Assembly: GCA_029057785.1 (NCBI GenBank)
Contig: JAIDZC010000038.1
Coordinates: 1 to 64,000, forward strand
Reading direction: 5' to 3'
From: Anaeroplasmataceae bacterium
Lineage (GTDB): Bacteria; Bacillota_I; Bacilli_A; Acholeplasmatales; Anaeroplasmataceae
Length of the DNA: 64,000 bases
The notes below the pieces were generated by a model that saw only the letters and a program-made list of their open reading frames with translations, did no database searches and was not told the DNA's origin. The translations under genes and the position numbers were made by a program. Of this stretch, positions 30,001 through 32,310 are shown one piece after another; position 1 is the stretch's first letter, and each line of letters begins with the position of its first letter.

Positions 30001-32044
30001 TCCAAAATATACAATTGAAATCACAAAGATTTTCATCTTCGTAGGTACTACAGATTATCATTACACTAAGTATTATGATGGTGAGAGAGTATCTGTTGAT
30101 GTAAGCCAGTTCACAATTCTAAAACAAGAGTTCATTATGGAACAGCTTGGACAAACAGACTTCTTTAACATCGTAGGTACTACACTTGTTGAAGATGTAA
30201 ATTCTCGTTTCGCATTATCTGGATTCATTTATACTGCATCAGCTAGTCAAGGTGTATATTCCTTCGGTCCTGATTTTGATACAACTCATATCATAATTAC
30301 AGATGCAGAAACAGGTGAGGATTTAACAAAGAATTACCAAATCTATGCATTATGTGATATAGAGATTAAGGCAGAACAGGTTGAAGTAACTTGTGATGAT
30401 GTTGTTGTTGATTATGATGGCAATGCTTATACAATTGATCCACGTCCAGCTAAAAACATTAAGGACTATGAGGTTCTATATAGCTATGATGGTGTATTGT
30501 ATCAACATACTCCAATCCGCTATGCAGATTGTGGTGAATATACAATTTACTATAAGCTTGTATTTGAGAACTATGAGGATGTAGAGGGATCTGCAACATT
30601 GACAATCAATAAAGTAGATACTGCTACACTTCAAATCATTGGTTCTTTAGATAGTATTTATACTGGATTTGCAGTTAAAGATCCTATGTATAGTTCAAAT
30701 ACAATTGGTGAAGTAACTTATACTTGGTATCAACTTGTAAATGGCGACTATGTAGAGGTTGAATCTGCAATTCATGTTGGACATTATAAAGTTAAGGTTA
30801 CTCTTGCAGAAACTCAAAATTACTTTGGTACAGATGCAGAGTTAGCATTTGAAATTACACCTAAAGAAGTATCAATTGGTTGGGTAAATACAGAGTTAAC
30901 ATACACTGGTTCTGCTCAATATCCAATTCCATATTTCGTTGGTGGTATTGCTGATGATCTAGAGATAGTAGTAACTGTTGATGGTGATGCTACTCAAAGA
31001 GGTACATATACAGCTCATGCTAGAATTAATGATATGTATGGTGATTATATAGTTGATGAAGCTAGTGCTCAAACAACTTATACAATCTCTCATAAGCTTG
31101 TTGATGTTCTTGCAACTATGGAAAGAGATTATACTGGCCGTGATATTCAAATTAATGTTAACAAATACTATACTGCTAGTCAGTCAAGTGTTCGTAATGT
31201 TGGTGAATATGAAATTACAGTAGCTCTATTAGATAAGGACAACTACAAGTGGAAGGTAATTTCTGCCGATGGTACTTATGAGATTACAGATTCAGAGGAT
31301 ATGACAATAGTAATGACAGTATTACCTGCTGATATCAACAATGCTGTATTTGCTGCAATTGCTGATCAACCTTATACTGGTAAGGCAATTACACCTAAGA
31401 CAACAGTATCCTTCAATGGTATTAACTTAGTTCAAGGTGTTGACTACGAGTATAGTTATGAAAATAATATAGAAATCGGCACAGAAGCTATCGTTAGAAT
31501 TACTGCTTGTGAAGGTGGTAATTTCAAGAATAGCCATGATGTATTCTTCACAATTGAGAAGACTACAATCGGTGTTGCAGAAGGCTCTGGATATGAGTTC
31601 ATCTATGCAAAGACTTCAACAACATTTGAGGCTGATGAACATAAGATCTATTCTGCTTCTCGTAGAATCATCATTAACAATGTTTCTGCCAATACAACAA
31701 TTGAAGACTTCCTAAATAACCTAACTAAGAAGGATAATCAAGAATTTGTGGTATATAATGCAAGTGGTACTCTTGTAAGAGATACGCAATATAAGATCCA
31801 ATTAGTAGGTACTGGATTTAGAATTCAATTAAAAGAAGGTAACTATGTTAAGGATAATGTTTATGTATCTGTAATCGGTGATTTAACTGGTGATGGTTTA
31901 ATCAATGCAAATGATACAACAAGAATCCAAAGACATTTATTAGGTACTTCAAAATTAACAAATGAAAATCTATTAGCAGCCGATGTAAATCGTGATGGTA
32001 AAGTAGATTCTGCTGACCAAGCTGCTCTTAGACAGTTATATTAA
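2..32044 (+). CDS. Giant BspA-type LRR_5 / MBG-repeat surface protein with C-terminal dockerin (5'-partial)
   Basis: The reading frame is open from base 2 to a TAA at 32042-32044, giving 10,680 residues without the missing N-terminus. The ATG at 86 lies inside a leucine-rich repeat and is not the start. Residues 1 to about 8000 are LRR_5 (BspA-like) repeats built on IGxYAFxxCxxLxxVxIP, broken about 24 times by a PFxG...FGWIFG module and by several non-LRR inserts. A junction module follows (about 8000-8340), then MBG/YDG-type Ig-like repeats (about 8340-10520), a pre-dockerin module (about 10540-10626) and a dockerin whose two calcium loops start at D10627 and D10661. LRR_5 proteins of this family are extracellular and often linked to adhesion, and dockerins bind cohesins. 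Role here, inferred: a secreted fibre-like adhesin or structural protein docked non-covalently to the cell. No LPxTG motif, C-terminal membrane helix or catalytic domain was seen. Its promoter and signal peptide lie outside the window. Confidence 0.93.
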   Translation, partial: KIPETVATIGNYAFLRNRKLDNRLYDYTMAIPASVTRIGNWAFYENFLMRHFVVEEEIAEDGSVVESLTYVGRGILAGCSSLEDMVIPYVGEYITSSAANDSTLEWYFVDLETTTWSYLDTNNRTTWLYSVSYGYWHVVAPYSLREVTLTRATALMPNAFRAFTSLEEVHLPGTTEEFPVKTLTTINNYAFYDCCSLQNIILPDSVTYIGLQAFWNCVTFTDITVPTSVETMGQHIFGYCSNLTNLTLPFIGNTDASTGVNATFAYMFYNNARVAGTHTYTTVEFADDANGGFTRTKVTKSVPYGSLTSVTQYASIGVSDKKVSLNKYTIHTYTTPEDILEETYETTLNFTNGITSCVPATLKSLTITNASKIGVGALMNVPMIETLDLKDNSDDPEGALRRLTTIDNGAFYHMGTVKDLFVPSTVTTLGHFLTKDSSFENLVLPASLRNVADHAFENSDALKNVTLKGEYLSADDFTVMGAFMFRDCDLLEKVTQEGPMEIIRTYAFYDCPNLKWFNGTEEEIENDIYIIRIVGAETLEDGTRVPGTQVIEPYAFSFNPNSTVTPQIQRIEINKSVVAEIGKFAFAYQTNVSGPDGLKLNTNVLGAFAFKGCTGLTNVTFPKAIHVINAGAFYNCINLEIVNFADDTEACRLIDDYAFYNCSKLRVLIMPDTIEELGQNVFAKCYELFYVKFSNNIYNINDYAFYQCVKLAVVVLPSELRAIGAYAFAECIHLGYLDEEQKDYLNINHISYDEEKVKKFVIPAKVGDPFPEDYRLEENTIGIRPYAFAYCTNLTYVDVQCKILGDYIFDHCISLETANLADGLTTINVAAFNHCESLVNINNNNVGGDPVLTIPTTVLNIEDFAFNYCLSAIEVIVPENVEQIGKYVFAYNKHLETATVKCDILGAYMFAYDGEFRDIAISNEIRIIPEGCFYKCSSLSSMVNIGNTDISDGNTIILPTSVRVIEKEAFRYCTSIKNLITPNTLGATEVGFEYDGPYLADYIFANCENLLEADIQGAYLGNYMFANCYSLERVTIGGIADDPDQVITKIPAGAFYRCSSLTTVNTEDELNVNPSVQTIEEYAFAQCSSITELYLPISLQYIESSAFSGCKSLISVHIPFVGAERGDITEYAEEQGLFGWIFGETDYYILENYTATTYKASYGQMTQEEKDDTIEEQIISAMKAYFAGIAGFDATVEPTVTTKNSVTTYVLTFGDYTVTAVATSVKKNTTTTITVEISGVQEVEEQEERFTPSGATTKLVYVVNSFDVTTTPDVEGGSIIVTTYYKVDIYESVCADSDLTYSMKDIEDYIKEKSFDMMYDYLPDISASEISILPEVFDEEGKLVVRYGISTRNLVAEAAIVDYYELFAEITRVFDEATKKVNVKIVINSKHHYQRIDEGDLEETITDYYPVGVLTEYQLSYIPDTAYTASEIYYAEGNTISYVFPNSLVNVTIYDESIIDFGAFMNMSYLTHVSINPEILQIRDYAFYMNYNLKEFNGDYVFTGASPFAELPASLVAAMPEELLYIGDYAFYIEPSKHKSYFLELALNDKVEYLGSYAFYGWNSITTLDVPASVNEIGTHTFAYNTDLVTVRNHSNVFGAYMFSHDEALTTFNSSVDDIIVIGSQYLEENMPKHIFEFCDSITALDIQNGYIADYMFYQCRNIPEVYIRPSVTKIGTGAFAKNVSLTDVYYTAAFDYNTYLNPKTDADGKLVSILDAEALKNANILTYYSVDDTTFILEGYKTYTYGGMAQNTDKSNVESIGAFAFQETLISAFDVPQTTTYIGEGAIKGCRNITFIYMPFIGSSIGNQNVLDATFGWIFGRLFLDGETLSHPKATLVSEGIDNGYDDKETYDLLTDTSLFYPITQSYTNVHTATFFLPVGLKTVIITKETIVGRGAFYNCTELDHIWLPQDSLRQIQHEAFYNCTNLREMLIPNQISSILENTFAKCASLEFIQVPYVGKSASANGIDSVFGVLFGTEEYDGSYPALQLYQKEDKQEQSTEYEYGVIRYYIPETLKMVVIPNTRMNTIPFGAFSNCSQIERIEISGNVRYIGAYAFFNCTNLYDYKKDEDENHPIGFPETILEIGEFAFSGCVSMPDMILSPVLQKIGRYAFQDMTITELYVPNTTIEIGENILKGCYNLETLSVPFIADRLVEPTVETEVLGHFFGTSKEYLENLYQYLQFHQYLYFDVYGEKLNEKQIATLFGIPTDVTDIIFNNYMTADIKYRQYVQILLTGIYEEEFFNEYYYFAEELGVEYALPKSLKNLYITNAPHIADEACANAKELVNVDLSYSNELVYIGNGAFINNTALVNVYLPADVTMDEDGERYALNKEENPSTVLDWIGDDAFRNCTNLSHIQLDTCSELESIGSYAFAGSDEVRSTLSYVTIPVSVTEVGEYAFAYNGLKDIEILNNYIGDHMFYENDQLVELVVPTLQIPGRVSFIGDYAFAECDLLEDLTLTEGLDRLGNYMFYNDDSLRVVVVPQSINKDSGSCADYVFAECSGLEKATILNNKIGNYMFAHAAEPGEELTEEDSHLRVVIWDVDSIEQLGTGAFMNCTLLDYLASVGDDAGELDESKRGILKAPTSSMVDAIGDKTFYNCKAFTSIVIPGNIATIGISAFEGCRGVLTITFDENGQLTDIKQNAFKDNWLVKEIVIPETVKHIGYGALNGESMLESLTLPFIGAQESLNVTTEGLFGYIFAGPEYYNSYEIRQHFINNEGDLDDSVVVTYIPKGLKKVIIADDEVISYGAFNGCSSLEEVLLPDNVKHIYKNAFLDCSGLTHIEIPASVETIGDSAFENCYDLQKITFLTESDGKTALRTMGNRLFTNCRSLTELTIPNTLQTFGSYEDENHVGGEMFSGCINLQSLTLPFIGSKAGNSGTEDSLFGWMFGTTPIPFYKDVKNEWVYNTLNTPYTSHEEAIAAAIEAGKTSEDVFEYKGNYYVQGYQTRSLADFMLTTAGIYKDTESNTIYAYRKDYGYDTVAELRARWGNRLYLQIDGKYYARYVVTLETSTTAFDSLTELQEAYGEDALYVLEAGKYYVQYPTSLNFLSDHCYIMNHYKMDNYLQVTGNNADYINFYVASQRYSDETIEKNYILPTSLTYVNFTMETVVGYGALMRCDSLTTVNFYETLTKAYVDDSGNVFEIVVDADGNEITASNPMSKTNLLEIHDYGFYENRERIIRYLEEDVQKTKTLSGLMYINSIDVLYEGNMETINVCIPENVYYIGNHAFDQCDSIISLYIPVAVTDIEAYSFANEDGLRRIVLANDILGEYQFFNCDGLEELIVPANITEIRTHAFYDCDALIDITIRTAYLGQYMFAHCDALETIVIPECVTISEFEGAPVGEYAFAYSHMLHDITIENAFITNYMFYDCTNLKYMDVTNNSSNELTTIGYAAFGSCDTLETLIVPFVGAHIYTGDSKESLFGWIFGEDPKNNHGMIKDSYHVDTLNPYDESQDSEENEKSILVRQGFKVATPSEDEDTFEFESVYYDFYIPMSLRNVKIINNKKIKETIVGTGAMMNLKQIENAWFEQIVEVKDYGFYGCLNFVNANHGTLTHNGFDETSVLENAFDFETAINKIGHYGFARCISLENLIIPKNVRSIGTYAFAYCKELENIVFKDAANIRDGIEISDYMFYFDYSLVNVDCTEYVSSIGYAAFGRCLELTELSIPFVGAHRFVSNSKESLYGYIFGEELLTLDKDEEGNYIALKEFDEAYADYLIDYAEQISELTEDEKRVYGITDIVQSYDNGIHNYTFYIPSKLATVNILVDTTIGVGAFMNTSMLRNVNYQTVERILDYAFMNSGIKNINYTPDVKLSFTEDAIDSAIKLGDSVYYVGNYAFYNCDNIINVIIPESIDRYNPENLGTHVFANSSSVENVDFLNNLIGAYMFAQDEFETETSALTNLTINASVSQSTSVQSIRPYAFMNNDNLKNITFLNNIIGEYMFYDCDGLETVDTTNGNTNAMKEINYAAFGSCDTLDTIYIPFVGKHKYEGDSKESLFGWIFGEESDSIDALAEAVYNTLYEKEIEEVLIPQLREEFSGVITDITQLRAVAISRLDRDTARLAELREQSKKEVVFDDDSLTRAHQSYDGTHYYDFYIPTSLKHVILTGDTTIGFGAFMDCTTLESVLLPETLEVIMPYAFDGCTSLLRIVVPGNVYEIGQYAFNNNISMLTAEIEAAKAGQQKLLQIINRGTFRNCYKLDDFLIPVTIKTVGRYAFENCISLSSIEFPESVTTIDDDAFYGCRSLTEVVVPNTVTKIGYAAFGQCTGLTALSLPFVGSYQYQVGHDGFENLYGYIFGDGSNRETNSDGSIATEIKNFTPAGKSVAYSYENGLDETLGTPVMMTEADLKAYIKANTNAELDGLTDVYSDTNLFRIPTALVKVTVTLDTVIADYAFENVSMLKTFDSETVTSIHNYAFHNCTSLVSMNANGDKVINIHDGLTEIKDHAFDGCSSIVSLVIPQSVGKETEIGSYIFAYCTGLKEIDFQNGIIGEYMFSHCTGLEHLTIPNTIETVEDYAFEYCTGLGTKDYSDEDFLEDKLIWENGEDGRATDSVYKKCSIKLENKVIGTGMFRHCYGIKVMNIPDNIEEVGYGAFDACMNMLSMRIPFAGKQRLTVTTTLNSDGETYTAVQNSMGKEYLFGWIFGETLENLDTLEFNQTDTEYIVKQCYYMTTKTGNLTADEIPFTSECKRDQGVDENGFFTFRIPNCLKQIYISDNCDVIGHGAFMFNKNVETFHVPKGNVYIGMYAFYMSGINSVDLPESNISIGDGAFQGTDLVEIIIKNGIISPYQFADSTKLRKVTILSKIINIGEGAFAGCISMEELVLPFVGKNYNDRSGLSATDKHLGYLFGSITEADGSPVEGTYKVEQHYSTTQTRAYYVPKTLKKVEITNDTQISMGAFEGCESIECVILPEYRELNGQKLPFTTIGAYAFANCLNLKGAHYRNHDNANGVAGTVVNHYDYYARYNNLIELAAAYRVFTYVDVVDNKYHVRGPEIILNPGEEEPSISSYVKVEQSDGTFKFYETTETAYETLEDLLSAQESTKDIVWDIHEENGAQYIYEPSKKFITLYDLQIAYGEQVVYFRVENEELYDENTIQYLRIPTYTSTIGNYAFANCKALETVLFMGTSTLPTNAMGNKWIFEGEEVDILTSMSNSVFRHCSSLANLVWGYDNLEYDNGFVNNSYGIKFDNHITSLGEYSFYNTGGTTVTIHENIESIATHAFASSAKVQKIVLENELIGAHMFDNCDTLEEVTIPVQITTVGNYAFANCDMLTRVDVQNAVIGNYMFYKCLKLKNVDTEYISNNGVKYTEKLEEIGYGAFSGCSNLESMTLPFIGKSASSNDTFEGLFGYIFGHTQVAGSYAAKQTYTLGAVSKTVPVCKNDICTTETISASGVQNGFTFYIPTKLKRLHITTITSLGFGCLMDVQIASISWDAITEIGDYAFYDADGVQYINSGSNLINEILIENVTAVGNYAFANMDRIDKVTLPVSLSDASQIGDYVFAYNGQLDTIDIQNKILGDHMFDSCATLEEINIPADVDTIGTHAFANCATLNVLNLNNHLVGEYMFFNCDSLVNVEIPNNILTIGYGAFGASNNITSMKLPFTGKHAYDANGNKFEHLFGYIFGHKDDAVESMYKIYQTYGSSAVSQTVNVDVDATTTLNPQYTFYLPKGLSRVEITNGTILGEYAFVNVDVHSDDEESKLDTIILPEGLLEIKEYAFDNCNLLASINIPKSVGSIERYAFKDCLSMKTINYNPQTVGQQNYKLTSISEGTFYNCYSLEELEILPTIRVIGDYAFYNCKNEMVTDVVVHELVKEIGYGAFGGCINLENITLPFVGKRAYTEDKTEKEELFGWIFGEKRTIFPILYTSNTNNYPEYNAVTQNDSDLNRYIFYIPKKLKTVTLTNAETIGAYAFINVSQLTNVYLPDNLIKIKEHAFENCQGLLEITIPSKVTTILTEAFKNCTSLGTVNFKTNVIEEISKRLFYNCTSLTTVNSVDNNGNNLQQQFPQSVTKISEQAMFNCKSLPNFIVGEHIESLEAGIFGGCIELTELTLPFIGATRTAAPKAGEPTDETFGYIFGYYVTELGELNNFTNIQNYTSLYVANQNGNAYYIPTKLAKVTVTDDSDIRAYGFANVNKLQTIVLPNDGYHSVTGAEEAFTEIGAHAFESCSELVRVVNTNSDLTKAEIELPETITTIGDYAFNECVKLPYMIFPSEITTVGSYAFRNCVELQEAIFEGNKIDTLSEGVFYNCIELNEFNFPTSILHVKSYAFYNCIDLDEITVPKNVLDIDYAAFGGCHNLVEMTIPFVGQDREDDQNSNATAFGWIFGGVVVGHSINTPSALYEVRQNTRTHLVPTKLTKVTITDVDTIVDNAFINVSKLETVILPKGYGYAPHPAVTDAADQKPFVRIGSSAFENCTSLTVITDGETLADGSYINQFPVTTTTIESGAFRNCSSLPTIIITENVEEIGDYAFEKCSVLNNVLFKTRELEAINEGVFYDCCALTTMTYLNESGLEVGDENVITILDTITSLGSVAFYNCSSATTIIVPENVDTVGYKVFGRCINLNSLTIPFVGDVNTHPCDYTDKALTYDGSNKVLGYLFGFTSEPQEGMHEIRQYYNATQYVDAYIPTNLTEMALTNTEVIHYGTFYNVDTITTITLPSNLKVIEGYAFYNDNVDHISSLTTVIGDMNESLTTIGEHAFENNIVLKQFNSDEDRVIIPNKVITLNDYAFNNCNAITYLEIPESVGTGDGVVGEYVFAGTDSLAELVIKNHWIGAHMFDNLDNFPDDFRYENVYEYPKLAEVTIPACVTRIDEYAFANNEKLSKVNIYNKVLGDYQFYNCPRLTSIQIPDKVEHIGEGALGDCISLVEIWIPFVGEHAYTADGRNAVLGYIFGTKSKYSDAVSEQGAYVVATEQMIGSGSTETFYIPTALKIVHVTNDKAIGYGAFSNCAGLTTITLSEERISDDATSGYFESIGDYAFANCESLGMKVLDPTQYTELGYFELPNSTSYLGAYAFKDAHALPMVIYGGSALKEIQEGTFYNAYSLDTLARNDSNPAKIVDVWDSIENIGAKAFFNCESITEISVGIKNVMMVNTIGYAAFAGCISLEKMTIPFVGKQRVAVEESAHSEETIFGWFFGSTSIASELKNKITPITQHYSELGTYNAYIPTSIKEVNITNSLIIHYGAFYDVDSITTITLPVNIERIDDYAFYSMNRLAKVNYGEDIVAKKLAHIGAYAFSRCISLEGFTLPKALTYLGEAAFAEDRSLVYANFEDYNDVMLPSILDKTFYKCTALNEMNSSADYTVRIPAAIKLIGESAFEECTAIESVYINTVERILDRAFYKCTAMEQLTLTADIDNPVLYAIGEEAFRYCTSLEAVIVPASVGDPTKPLAFTGDYAFANNISLTSLELRNIELSSHMFDTASSLTHVVIPASIEKVGTHVFANSGIVSIAASDLLNKEIGEYMFYNNNDLVSVEVPAHITKIDYAAFGGCASIEEMTLPFVGARAYTADSIESLFGYIFGHNVESDMMLVYQNHSDKAGVKATVRDKNSRTVEILSAYGFYLPFGLKSVTLLNTVNTIGYGAFENMEMLENVIFSEQGSSTNSGITLETIKDKAFKHTGLLSVILPATVNVLGAEAFMNCSDLATVSFAGKNIIVINDSTFENCTSLKYCDGTNEFVLHDEIARLGNKAFKNTGIETIVVPASVLSVGESVFEHCQDLVIATILNDVNGKAMFKDCISLDTVTFHKATTVNIISEEMFMNCESLTEIQIPVTVELIDSYAFYGASLESLDIPENVETIESYALGYNNFKELVIPTNVKKIGYSALTGCGDLLKLKLPFIGTNAPDTIAYSTQSDSESLFGYIFGRTPYDKGVKVHQFMERYVEASLNDPAGHTEKIPFLNEFGQTATYEEEGQTIYGETFYIPFGLAKIEFFDNFDKITNGAMSGLTTVYDVKLPYHIKEIETAAFSGGINLRYIDMPKPAIILHEAVFENMYENPEENEEFFITASYDVNGDNFPEGWVTGKTIPVPKRWHTKYLVIYEEYADIFTYDYDYEHKTFRITGYTENMPEHVLTHRDSTGRFILRIPETKNLRPIVEITDEAFLDYFDNIPEYLAEFSKKYSDVKSAEQFMMNGIMIARNVSRIGDNIITGGDGFQVFVCRTSETEISLNEIGNGVEQENNYIGDEARWMQKGLVYYGEDKTWTLADREMFQILLSSTAISLDLNSQAGLEYNEDEGYYIIYAGEDFTPNPVIEFDVNNPNTVQVAGAALPEYALTVPGKYGDFRSYYWNNQNVSYDADGNVISNAWVYVFTNNTTIFTNRPVASLDVDADLWCSEIMNYGWGFGYVEDGAKISFKIVQRELIVNVTDSQEFEEGEIWENTDWSSNNTAVKIENFATAGEMFNGDMRLNALNPTKSEVLVDEETGEVIAYTDAANQFTWAEKYTITKNGIDLTSNYYVTFNMAVTITPKTVMVAWARMNTEFDLSRRFVLPIASVTLKPGYDAYELCPLTVDLISRGETIYSYQCTSNYMTAQIEFATAGSYLVVASTTSKNYTLINERNVFIIELITVDTPVVFDQLVFNQFEYINVTISNLFDYFADPECTDRIAYVEDGASEEEIVASFHNAIYETILGDKERLEVGVYTVFARLRDQNNYQWRDYRAPLYREDIYEMKIRVVEAPVRVDLTDAELTYQFDKDELSYSVAETVDDVYNVAFNITVPNVKGQYSYTDFASLIGTINGEDIELKEDGFYYTKNYRLVLSGNINVVYPSLDNMIVSDTQGATYDSTIEIVDEAEIETGSIIDTYVESRAHDIQIITGNPQTQIQFSLDNEIWTPAVAGTATTEYGFTEAGIYTIYFKVTCPNFKDRIGTITLRINRAQTSIELENADDLSKVYDGYAVEPKYTVTGSQNDAIVTYHKEISADDSSAAGAIQYNGKLYSFAGFEAAVNAGSWLVRVLVDTDDNYQGSVVYANFIIEQKHVDITFNEEYKYSIHNKYDYSTTIQLNEEEATYSFSFELIPNTAGQSYSLAANDLRIIAETRKVLLGEQVLGLENFDINYDITAVILKAEADILLIPDDKAKDKEFDGAEYANPSISTNSTAEPSFDYYTVNEYGVRTHINGNPVDAGSYVLVISFEETENTLAVSKEYTFEITPKKLYIQSGSLSLDYTGDVVLPEFKVTGDILGQYELIVELADGYDGITVGNQMVNIQLKENASNYLLNMYSREYKIVKKTVAIRYSERMPISGENWYKDLSDFNSLLPEGMTFVGHLETVNSTVGTYTRVPQHIRVVDLDILDATGTSVLSNFTVSYALTINITNPLIEHEVKDATLVDGVWELSVPYDTELHYAIVEPAIENASVLYIVQGTRTTNPASFRNTVDTEITYIITAPNYETTTGTIHFVISPVQLELEFKNVEVNEEGNPTGRLYDGYNTYLEYTITPFSVPSILTFYRNGKIAFNTTEIGVYTVEIVVKDTMNYFGFVRTFEYEISRNEMPLDILASYAIQPFTGRPVENPKVLAPIEINEDNATFTYYDAAGNELPSKPVNVGKYSVTISVEGNEYYLPTTKNFAFEIIESSLVVFWEGESTYYYNGLAQHPTAYTFDLNNHRIELEITYDSLGQPILAKNYVATAVLPEGFENYKVVNNSFEFKILPRNINVLIFNDYVLVADTDYTAQITEASNLASGDIITLEYRLAAAKRIRGSVYNSINDIIIDHLAILSGDEDVTDSYAIHYSVHLEVYLPRIEYQFVGAEFDGLEYVYKKDYDGIALTPELEVFTEAAEGEELIIEFNPVDFIDSGKYSLPYRIRIGYYEDDQFILTHEPVMGTVRVNIDRIEYKIEVTEELSKPYDGVQVFPKISVNDIMRSDAEFHFPCFIDFYQSDILLDGAPVNAGKYTIVITVYSSGNYKTTQYSLEFEISKAMSGITLNNDETSLYDYTKQYNGEAFTHAVRGTNNSANLQYEVIGDGHVEVCYFDANGQRISAPVNAGIYYVQFVVDETLSYQAYVSPKYTIEITKIFIFVGTTDYHYTKYYDGERVSVDVSQFTILKQEFIMEQLGQTDFFNIVGTTLVEDVNSRFALSGFIYTASASQGVYSFGPDFDTTHIIITDAETGEDLTKNYQIYALCDIEIKAEQVEVTCDDVVVDYDGNAYTIDPRPAKNIKDYEVLYSYDGVLYQHTPIRYADCGEYTIYYKLVFENYEDVEGSATLTINKVDTATLQIIGSLDSIYTGFAVKDPMYSSNTIGEVTYTWYQLVNGDYVEVESAIHVGHYKVKVTLAETQNYFGTDAELAFEITPKEVSIGWVNTELTYTGSAQYPIPYFVGGIADDLEIVVTVDGDATQRGTYTAHARINDMYGDYIVDEASAQTTYTISHKLVDVLATMERDYTGRDIQINVNKYYTASQSSVRNVGEYEITVALLDKDNYKWKVISADGTYEITDSEDMTIVMTVLPADINNAVFAAIADQPYTGKAITPKTTVSFNGINLVQGVDYEYSYENNIEIGTEAIVRITACEGGNFKNSHDVFFTIEKTTIGVAEGSGYEFIYAKTSTTFEADEHKIYSASRRIIINNVSANTTIEDFLNNLTKKDNQEFVVYNASGTLVRDTQYKIQLVGTGFRIQLKEGNYVKDNVYVSVIGDLTGDGLINANDTTRIQRHLLGTSKLTNENLLAADVNRDGKVDSADQAALRQLY
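3430..4330 (+). other. Non-LRR insert of about 300 residues inside the LRR array, possibly a tandem alpha/beta module
   Basis: The LRR pattern stops after the FGWIFGET motif near 3420 and resumes at the VNVTIYDESIIDFGAF segment near 4350. The two most similar-looking segments (about 3500-3745 and 3895-4175) each start with an amphipathic helix and continue with three or four beta strands. No known family was recognised. The helix-then-strands order is reminiscent of PepSY-like or cystatin-like folds, but that is only an impression. Confidence 0.5.
8690..9290 (+). other. Non-LRR insert A with four short alpha-beta mini-repeats
   Basis: After the FGWMFGTT motif the LRR pattern gives way to about 200 residues carrying a unit of 30-40 residues four times. 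Each unit has a short helix of the type SLxELxxAYG followed by a strand ending GKYYVxY. Examples are DSLTELQEAYG, TVAELRARWG with IDGKYYARYV, and SLADFMLTTAG. The LRR pattern resumes at the ILPTSLTYVNFTMET segment near 9290. The same unit occurs in insert B at 14870-15300. Confidence 0.55.
12016..12250 (+). other. Helical insert inside the LRR array
   Basis: About 78 charged residues follow an FGWIFGEES motif and precede the next FYIPTSLKHV segment. They are rich in Glu, Arg, Leu and Ala in heptad-like spacing (for example RLDRDTARLAELREQSKKE), which suggests helix or short coiled coil in an otherwise beta-solenoid region. No family was recognised. Confidence 0.5.
14870..15300 (+). other. Non-LRR insert B with three alpha-beta mini-repeats
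   Basis: This interruption of the LRR array holds three copies of the mini-repeat also seen in insert A: NLIELAAAYR followed by NKYHVRG, TLEDLLSAQE followed by AQYIYEP, and TLYDLQIAYG followed by a VYFRVE strand. A Glu/Pro-containing linker separates the first two. LRRs resume with the TSTIGNYAFANC segment near 15310. Confidence 0.5.
24000..25020 (+). other. Junction module between LRR and MBG/YDG parts of the megaprotein
   Basis: The first part (about 24055-24280) contains DIFTYDYDYEHKTFRITGYT followed by an LRIP strand. It matches in order and spacing the DVFTYTYVITEKRYYITGIT then LRIP segment of the second giant protein at about 35926-36135. The rest has LRR-like remnants and beta-rich sequence of no known family. 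Because both paralogues carry it at the same place, it is probably a structural adaptor between the solenoid and the Ig-like string. Confidence 0.55.
25020..31560 (+). repeat. MBG/YDG-type Ig-like repeats of the megaprotein
   Basis: About 14-18 diverged units of 80-130 residues each begin with a YDG-like element and Pro (for example VYDGYAVEPKY, FTGRPVENPKV, TYTGSAQYPIP, PYTGKAITPK). They continue with a YYxxDG strand, an AGxYxVxV strand and a closing FxIxPxxIxxxW strand. This is the pattern of MBG/YDG bacterial Ig-like domains, which act as spacers in surface proteins. Copies differ enough that no recent expansion is evident. Confidence 0.8.
31620..32041 (+). other. Pre-dockerin module and dockerin of the megaprotein
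   Basis: A small alpha/beta module (TTIEDFLNNL, then VGTGFRIQL and a VYVSVIGD strand) leads directly into a dockerin. Loop 1 is DLTGDGLINAND (residues 10627-10638) and loop 2 is DVNRDGKVDSAD (from residue 10661). Both keep the Asp/Asn calcium ligands at positions 1, 3, 5, 9 and 12, with Thr at position 3 of loop 1. The protein ends with RQLY straight after the second helix. Type I dockerins bind cohesin domains in a calcium-dependent way. Confidence 0.85.
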
Positions 32045-32102
32045 TTAATACTTTTGATGTCCCAAAATGTCAAAAGAAGAGGTGCTTAATTCCTAAAGAA
32101 GG

Positions 32103-32140
32103 GGTCCGTCGGAACATTATGTTTCGATGGACCTTTTTTT
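32103..32140 (+). terminator. Strong intrinsic terminator after the megaprotein gene
   Basis: Arms GGTCCGTCGGAAC (32103-32115) and GTTTCGATGGACC (32121-32133) form a 13-bp stem with two G-U pairs and an ATTAT loop, followed by seven T residues. It lies 58 bases after the stop codon, so the next gene should need its own promoter. Confidence 0.92.
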
Positions 32141-32310
32141 CTGCTTTTTATAATTATTTTCCTATGTTTTTATATTTTTTGTAAGTTCTTTAAAATAAAG
32201 CGTTTTACTCTTATACTGGTAATATCTGTAATTCCTAATAAGAAAATCTAATATTTTAGAGAAAAAATGGGATAAAATTAGAAAAAATATGCACTTTATT
32301 GACGTTTTTG

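Noticed and set aside
86-32044. Treating the ATG at 86 as the start of the megaprotein gene
   Set aside because: The frame is open back to base 2 and encodes LRR sequence (TVATIGNYAF) before that ATG, and there is no Shine-Dalgarno site. The gene starts before the window.
2-32044. CRISPR array or non-coding tandem repeat
   Set aside because: The 69-base periodicity is that of coding LRR repeats. Copies are diverged, keep the frame and have no identical repeat-spacer structure.
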